The translations under genes and the position numbers were made by a program. 64,000 nt of DNA, from assembly GCA_944470555.2 (NCBI GenBank), contig OX104132.1:13835755-13899754 (forward strand), given 5' to 3'. Origin of the DNA: Heterobilharzia americana (taxonomy: Eukaryota > Platyhelminthes > Trematoda > Strigeidida > Schistosomatidae). Below, in pieces: positions 58,203-64,000 of this stretch; the stretch's first letter is position 1, and every line of letters begins with the position of its first letter. The notes beneath the pieces are model-generated. The model worked only from the letters and a program-made list of their open reading frames with translations, ran no database searches and was not told where the DNA came from.

Positions 58203-58899
58203 GTCGCTATGATATAAACTTCTTAGGAAAACAAGTAGTTAACAACAATAAGAGGGTTGAAGACTGAATGCAGCAAAAGGACAGAATAGAAAAGGGAAGA
58301 TAATTTATGTTGGCTCACCTTCAGACACTTGTCACTTGATCCTCTGCTCTTGACCAACGAGTTTAACCGTAAGCTCCAGATGCGTATGTATAACCAGGAA
58401 AGATATTTCCTGGGGAATGACCTCCGAGGAGAACCGAGAGCTAAGGCAGTTTGGCAGTTGAAACGCCCAAGAACCACTGACAGGAGGTGGACCGGTTGGT
58501 TCAAAGGAATAATAATGCCAATTTTCAACTGTTGAGAAGTGGGCTGACGAATACGCAGGGGTGAGGTGCGTGGACGGACAGAAGTGCTGCAAACGTTCGA
58601 TCTTTTTAGATTGAGTATTGTAAGTGGGAGTTTTTCAATGTGGAAAAATCCAAAAGCTGAGAGACGAGAGAAAACACGTCACTATTCAAGGAGCGCGCTT
58701 AAGGATGATCATCGATAGTACGTAACGACTAACTTGCAACGACTGTGGTGTAGATGGATTCCTTACGTGTCGTATTACCAGGCGATTGGTCGGACTGGTT
58801 GTGAAAAGAAGATGGAAAAGGTATCCAGAAAAATCAGAGGACAGGAAGTGCCGAGAAAAAGAAACAAAAAAATTTGATAAGGTGAAATGAAGTGGAACG

Positions 58900-61800
58900 G
58901 GAGAAGAAACTTAGGTGGATTCCTAGGAGAAGAGTGATTGGGGAAATTTTGTTAGATAGTGTGAGACCACAGAGCCAGAAGGGAAAGAAGGGACAATTGA
59001 GATGACAGGAAGCGCTAAGGAAACGGAGGTAGTAACATAACTAGTAGGAGATGGTAACTGGAGGTGTCTACGATGAAGTACAAGGCCGGGCCAGGTTCGC
59101 AATAATAGTGGCGTCACAAGAGATTCATTATTGGGTCGACTGTTGGCAGGTGTAAGGAGTTACTGGGTTGCATCTATCTGATCTACATCCCGGTTGGATG
59201 AGGGCAAACCATGCGCGTCCGCGTAGCTATGCAACCTCTCGAAACTGTTAACAGATGGAGCATTAGCAATTTCTGCAGGTAAAACATTACAGTGGAAGCA
59301 AACCCACAAAGAGAAAAAGTAGGAACGCGCACGGGTTTCCGCACTTTGGTGAGCGATTCTTCTTGGGTAACCACGAGGATTGCCTTCTTGGCCGTTCGGC
59401 ATCATTTCAACGTTCAAGAAGTGTTCCAGAGCGAGGACAGATAGTTGCCTACGCAAGAAGGGCGAAATAACGGGCCCCTGCAAGAATCTGGGTAGCCAGA
59501 ACTAGTGTCTACCCTCTCAGTCCACATTAGTCCTATGATTTTATACCTGCTGAGCAATTCACTTCCCACCAATACAACAGGGTAAACCTCGAGAGAAATA
59601 AAATGTAACAACATGGTCAGGCAATTATACAGGTACACTGAGAGCCCGTTACCGTTCAAAAAATAAGCAGGCAACCTGGGGTCACTTTGCAGCGCACTTG
59701 ATTCCGCTTCGTGTGTCACAGCCCTGTATGGCCTGACATCGTAGGCGTAAAATAGAATCAAGGAGCCGAGGCGAAAAAGGAGGAATTGCAGCCGACCTTA
59801 AATCACTCCTTGTGATACGCCAGATGAAGGTGTCTTCCGGTCCAGCAACTCCTGTCGGCTTTTGTGCAGACCTCCATGCCGCCCAAATAGTCCTGTGGCC
59901 AGGATGGCACTCGTTCCTTGATGCCCGACTTTGATATTTTGCGAATGAGAATGGTGTGAGGGTTGTGTCAAGGGCCTTAGCCAAATCCAGAAAAGTGGCA
60001 CGAACAGGAATTTGGAGGTCTCAACATCCCGTCTACCTACCACCGGCCGCCAGAATGTTTGAGGCACAGGATCTACCCTTTCTGAAACCACGCTGAGCAT
60101 CACCTTTCCAGGTACTCACTGACATGGTCATCTGCTAGGCTCTCCATTGCTTTTGGTACCACTGGTAGAGGTGCCATGAGTCGGTAGCAGTTCGGATTCT
60201 GCATGTCTCTTCCCTCGAATGTGGGGGACGGAATAGCACGTTTCCACCCTCGTGGAAGCATGTGATTGTCTAAGGAGTCTTGAAACAGATTGCGGAGCGG
60301 ACCACACAAGGCACCGGCACGTCGTTTCAATACAGACAGTCGAATGTCGTCACATCTCAGCAATTTTCTGGCGCGAAGCCTTCACAGTTTTGCGAGGAAC
60401 ATAACTAGGGTTAACTTTACCCCAGACAACTTTACACTAGGTGATGCTGAGGGTTGCCCGGGTAATTGGTAATCTTGGCTGGATGACAGCAAGTTTGGCC
60501 GCGTGTCGAAAGTGCCACTCAAGGTTTGGGCGATCTCTAGTCCAGAGAGGTTCTCCCCTCCTGGGCCTTGCATAGCGCAAGCTCCCAGGTTGGTGAACCT
60601 TGTCCCTGCCATGAACCAACGCAGATTTCTTGGGTTCTCCTCAAGCTTCTGAGCAAGGTCTGCCCGAAACGACCTCCTGCCTCCCTCATCATTGATGTTG
60701 AATTGACTGCGTAGGACCATACATGTGTCATGATCGGAATGTTTTCTGGAGATCCTCCACTTATGACATGCTTTCCTCTTTGCTTTCGGGGGGTGTTTAG
60801 TGCCCCATTTTAGTCATGGATTTCGCTTCTTTGGCATTTTTGTGACAACCAGGACGTTCTCGCGATATCTCCAACTAGTCCGCAGTGTTAGTAAGTCGGA
60901 AGTTTTTCCCGCTCCCTAAGCCTCGGTGCAGTTGGCAGATATCTATTCATCGCCAAGCAGTTTGCCTTATCTTGGGAAAGACAAGGGCGAGAACCGTTCC
61001 ATGACAGTTGTTCACTGAGTGCCAGATCGAACACCATCACATCGTGGTCGCTGCTGCCAAGGGGGTTTGAACCTAGGCGTATTCCGTCGGCAGATAGTGG
61101 CTCGTAAGAAGTGGTCCAGTTTGGACGGTTTTCCGCTCTACACCGATGAGGTTCATCACCAACATTCTCATGCAGCCCAACCTTTTGGATATTATTGAGT
61201 AGATTTCAGTCAAACGTCCGGCTTAAGGTTCCCCCTGTCCAAGATCGAGAGTTGGCTATAATGGCTTGGTTACATCCCATAGACGTCGCTCCTTACACAG
61301 CATGGAATAGCTGATACTCTGCCTCCTTCAATGAACTCCCTGTCTCTCCCAAACGGACACATGCCGTCTACATCGGTTTTGATGTCACTAACATCTGGTG
61401 ATAACCACCTTTCCGTCAGGATTATGGTCCTTGCAGGAAAGTGGGAACAGGGAGATCGTAATTCTCCCATCTTACCCCTATTTCCCCTCACATCGCTGCA
61501 AAGACACCTAGAGGTGTTTCTAACAAAATCGGGTGTCCCAAGGATGGCAGGCTGCAGGGGGTCATGCGCAGTAGCGAAGTTTGTTACGAGACTGCCAGCC
61601 GCCAGCGGAACCGGTCCAATCACTTTTCTCCCATAGTGGTTTCTGGGGATTTTGCAGAGTCGAGGACGGTTTACATATCTTGTCTACCGATAGTAATGGC
61701 GACTTTGCCACTACGTGGGGCTGTCGTTCACTGTTGTCGCAGTGTGATGAGCCTGGTTTCACCTCAGCAAACATTGTCTTGAACTGCATGCTAAGTTTGC

Positions 61801-62400
61801 TGTGCTCCAGTGAGGAATTCTTGACACCCGAAGTTAAAAGTCAATAGCTTAGGTGATGTTGTCGAGTGTGAGTGACATGGCAATCTGCAGACCGCGCCGC
61901 TATCCCATTTAGGCATGCCCTTGCCGATAGCCACCACCACTGCTGAACATCATGAGTATCGTTCTCCAACAATGTGCTGGTTGCTAGTTTCCGTATGCCG
62001 TGGACAACCATGGTTGTTGGTTTGGACATGTTGCGCGCCTTGTGGAATGCTTTTCTTGCTGACCGTGGCCGGTCTGGCCTAGCCGTAATGGCAGACGACC
62101 GGTTGTTGACTAGTGTGTGACAGCAACGGAAATCTTTCCGCCTCCCTAGCCAAGCTCAGGGCCACTCTCATAGTCGGGGTCTTCTCCCGGGCCGAGGGGC
62201 TGCCGTTGTAGAGGCGATACAACTTTGCTTCTAAGCTCCCAGCCTTAGCGTGGAACATACTGTCGGCCACTGCTGCCTGTCGAAAGACTTTGTTCTCAGG
62301 AAAACCGTCATGCCAAACATGGACGCTAAATAAAGTGATGGAACCCAATCTGCGGAAATGCGACAACTACACTTTCCTGAATATTCAAGATACTAGCTTC
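58900..62400 (-). mobile_element. old CR1-like LINE copy, heavily decayed
   Basis: The minus strand shows the same domain order as the copy at 53262-58300, in many short frames. ORF1 remnants are SITLFSVHVWHD (about 62330) and TTMVVHGIRKLA (about 62010). Endonuclease remnants are SDVRGNRGK and LTERWLSPDVSD (about 61440-61500). The reverse transcriptase has LPRGWKRAIPSPTFEGRDMQ (about 60240) and NCYRLMAPLP. The C-terminus is FFSLWVCFHCNVLPAEI, APSVNSF (about 59260). It is a relative of the young copy, not a recent duplicate. Confidence 0.8.
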
Positions 62401-62989
62401 AAAATACCGTGGATGTAAATCACTTAAACTATCACCTTATTTTTTGAAGGCAAAGAATGATACATGGACTTTAGAGTGCCTTAAGTGTAGCTTCATCCCG
62501 GTTACTGGTCATCTCCTTCGAATAAGTAACAGGTTGTGGCCAAAAAGTTCGAAGAAGCCCGGCTCTTTATCTGGGTAGAGGTTATTTCGTACCATCAAGC
62601 ACGCCAAGACCTAAAAAACCTAAATCACCATCACTTTCAGCACTCCAAACGCCTTAGTCGTCTGTCAGCGGAATGCAGACCTTTCTAGTGCACCTAATCA
62701 CTGTCGGTAAGGAAAGTAGCCCCAGAAATACCCTCAAGCGCAAAGGTCAACAAAGTTGATCGTCCATGGAGTCCTGAAACCTAGAACTGGCACGCTAAGA
62801 CAGAAATGTACTCATGACGTTCAATGATGACAATGCCTATCGGTGGGGATGGGATTCGGTGGAAAAGTAGGTGCGGAAATCTATTAGTTCCCGCATCCCA
62901 AGCACTTGACAATAATTGCTTCGCCTAGATTGATGGCCACCAACCTCAGATGCCCGGAGCTCCTAGCCACAGTACTGCCTACGTGGTGC

Positions 62990-64000
62990 TCAGTCAGCGA
63001 CACCATAGGTGAGACAGTCCGCTAGCATGAAAGCAGACCTGCAGCGCTGCGACAGCGGCAAACGGCAGTTCCTGTTTGTACTCCCGCTACAATCATCATA
63101 CACGGAGTTGAAATGATCCGGAGTGATAACCTTGACCCTGTAGTGTCTGCAGAAACCACTCTGGGAATAGACATGGCTGGGCCGGTTTCAGTGGGGGTGG
63201 CCAGACGGCAGAAGCTTTCACCGCTGCACACCAACCTCTACTTTCAACCACAACTAAAGCACCGTAGGTTGTGAAAAGCACCCTCGAGTATCTGTAAAGC
63301 GGTTTGAAAGGATTTAGAGATAAGATGGTATAGCTACGGGTACCCTCCTCCTACCTTACTCCACAAGCTGTAATCGCAATGCAGACCTTGTAGCCGAGTA
63401 TCGGTGACGATGAAATGAGCCAGGACGGTATGTTTATGTTTACGAGAGACGGGGAACATCAGAAGGAAGGTGAAGTAGCAGTGTTTGCGAATGACCGGTT
63501 CAAAGTGAAATGGCTGCTGACATCGCCCTAACAGAGCTGATAAACTGAGTTTGGTATCACTTCACATTCGGACAGACTAGAAAAGTGTCTAGGTCCGTCG
63601 ACCCCATCAGAAACACGGAACAGAGCCCAGAGCTCGTTCAAGTAATGCCCATGGTGACAACAGTGAGGAACAACTAGGCTAACATAGTGGGGAATTTTAA
63701 CACCTCAACTCTTAACTCGGTTCTGGGAAAACGCCATTCGAAGCCAGACGTTCAGTCGAAATCTTCTAGGCACTATCATAAAGCTGAGTTATGTAAGGGG
63801 GTCGGTGGTGACGCTCGCAAGGGTTCCAGCAAGAAGTTACCCAAACTGGGCTATCTTGCAACCAGTATGAAATGCTCGGGTTCAAGCTCCCTTGGACAGC
63901 AGTAGGCGTGACATGATAGTATCTGATAGGGTGATTATCGAACAATTACCGTGGAGGATCATGCCTTCGTCCCTCCTAGAGCAAGACAAAATACCTGGCG
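62990..64000 (+). mobile_element. old CR1-like LINE remnant, opposite strand
   Basis: The plus strand reads an ORF1-end-like IIIHGVEMIRSDNLDP (about 63100). Endonuclease pieces follow: GMFMFTRDGEHQKEGEVAVF (about 63430) matching GMELFRRDREHRAGGGVAIY of the young copy, and VGNFNTSTLN (about 63690) matching GDFNTPSIL. It continues to the window edge, so its reverse transcriptase would lie outside. It diverges head to head from the minus-strand copy ending near 62400. Confidence 0.6.

Larger units (their letters stand above)
53262..58300 (-). mobile_element. CR1-like LINE, nearly complete
   Basis: It has two ORFs in the usual order: ORF1 (58202-56601) and ORF2 (56408-53512), with a 5' untranslated stretch above 58202 and an A/T-rich 3' untranslated stretch below 53512. 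Element ends are approximate. It is more GC-rich than the surrounding window. Only one frameshift was seen, so it is the youngest LINE here. Confidence 0.85.

Overview
This is a eukaryotic, AT-rich, intron- and repeat-dominated window. The repeats point to a schistosome blood fluke: tRNA-derived SINEs carrying a hammerhead ribozyme (the Sm-alpha type described from Schistosoma mansoni), RTE/SR2-like LINE ends, CR1-like LINEs and Penelope-like retroelements (PLEs). I see no bacterial-type operons, no rRNA and no convincing stand-alone tRNA gene. The species is not decided from the sequence.

Host gene (about 3.8-23.8 kb, minus strand). Seven candidate exons with good splice sites lie on the minus strand at 23512-23840, 21549-21617, 16958-17080, 14335-14472, 11681-11809, 8761-8898 and 3811-3945. 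Five internal exons are exact multiples of three (69, 123, 138, 129 and 138 nt) and join in phase 0. Their translations carry the Gly-Pro-Gly-x-Tyr style repeats of sperm-tail PG-rich (STPG/SHIPPO) proteins. The large introns are packed with SINEs and LINE fragments. The 329-nt exon appears to have lost one base.

0.7-30 kb also holds many SINEs of at least four families. A recurring feature is that two copies sit head to head as an inverted repeat. In two cases (12731-13073 and 46999-47440) the whole inverted unit is bracketed by an 11-bp direct repeat, so it looks inserted as one piece.

24.9-44.4 kb is rich in PLEs: a decayed minus-strand copy (24.9-25.6 kb), a copy of a second lineage (30.45-31.7 kb), a tandem array of three units of exactly 2682 bp with four shared pseudo-LTRs (33203-41710), and an inverted pLTR end at 44.3 kb. 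The three array units appear identical and share the same stop codons and frameshifts. An RTE fragment and a Ty3/Gypsy-type gag remnant with an LTR lie between 41.9 and 44.3 kb.

45.7-64 kb is a LINE cluster. It holds one LINE tail, four minus-strand CR1-like copies (48.8-51.5, 52.2-52.7, 53.3-58.3 and 58.9-62.4 kb) and a plus-strand CR1-like remnant running off the window end. The 53.3-58.3 kb copy is close to complete: an intact 533-residue ORF1 with a PHD-type zinc finger, and an APE endonuclease plus reverse transcriptase ORF2 with one visible frameshift. Coordinates of old repeats are approximate because they were judged by eye.
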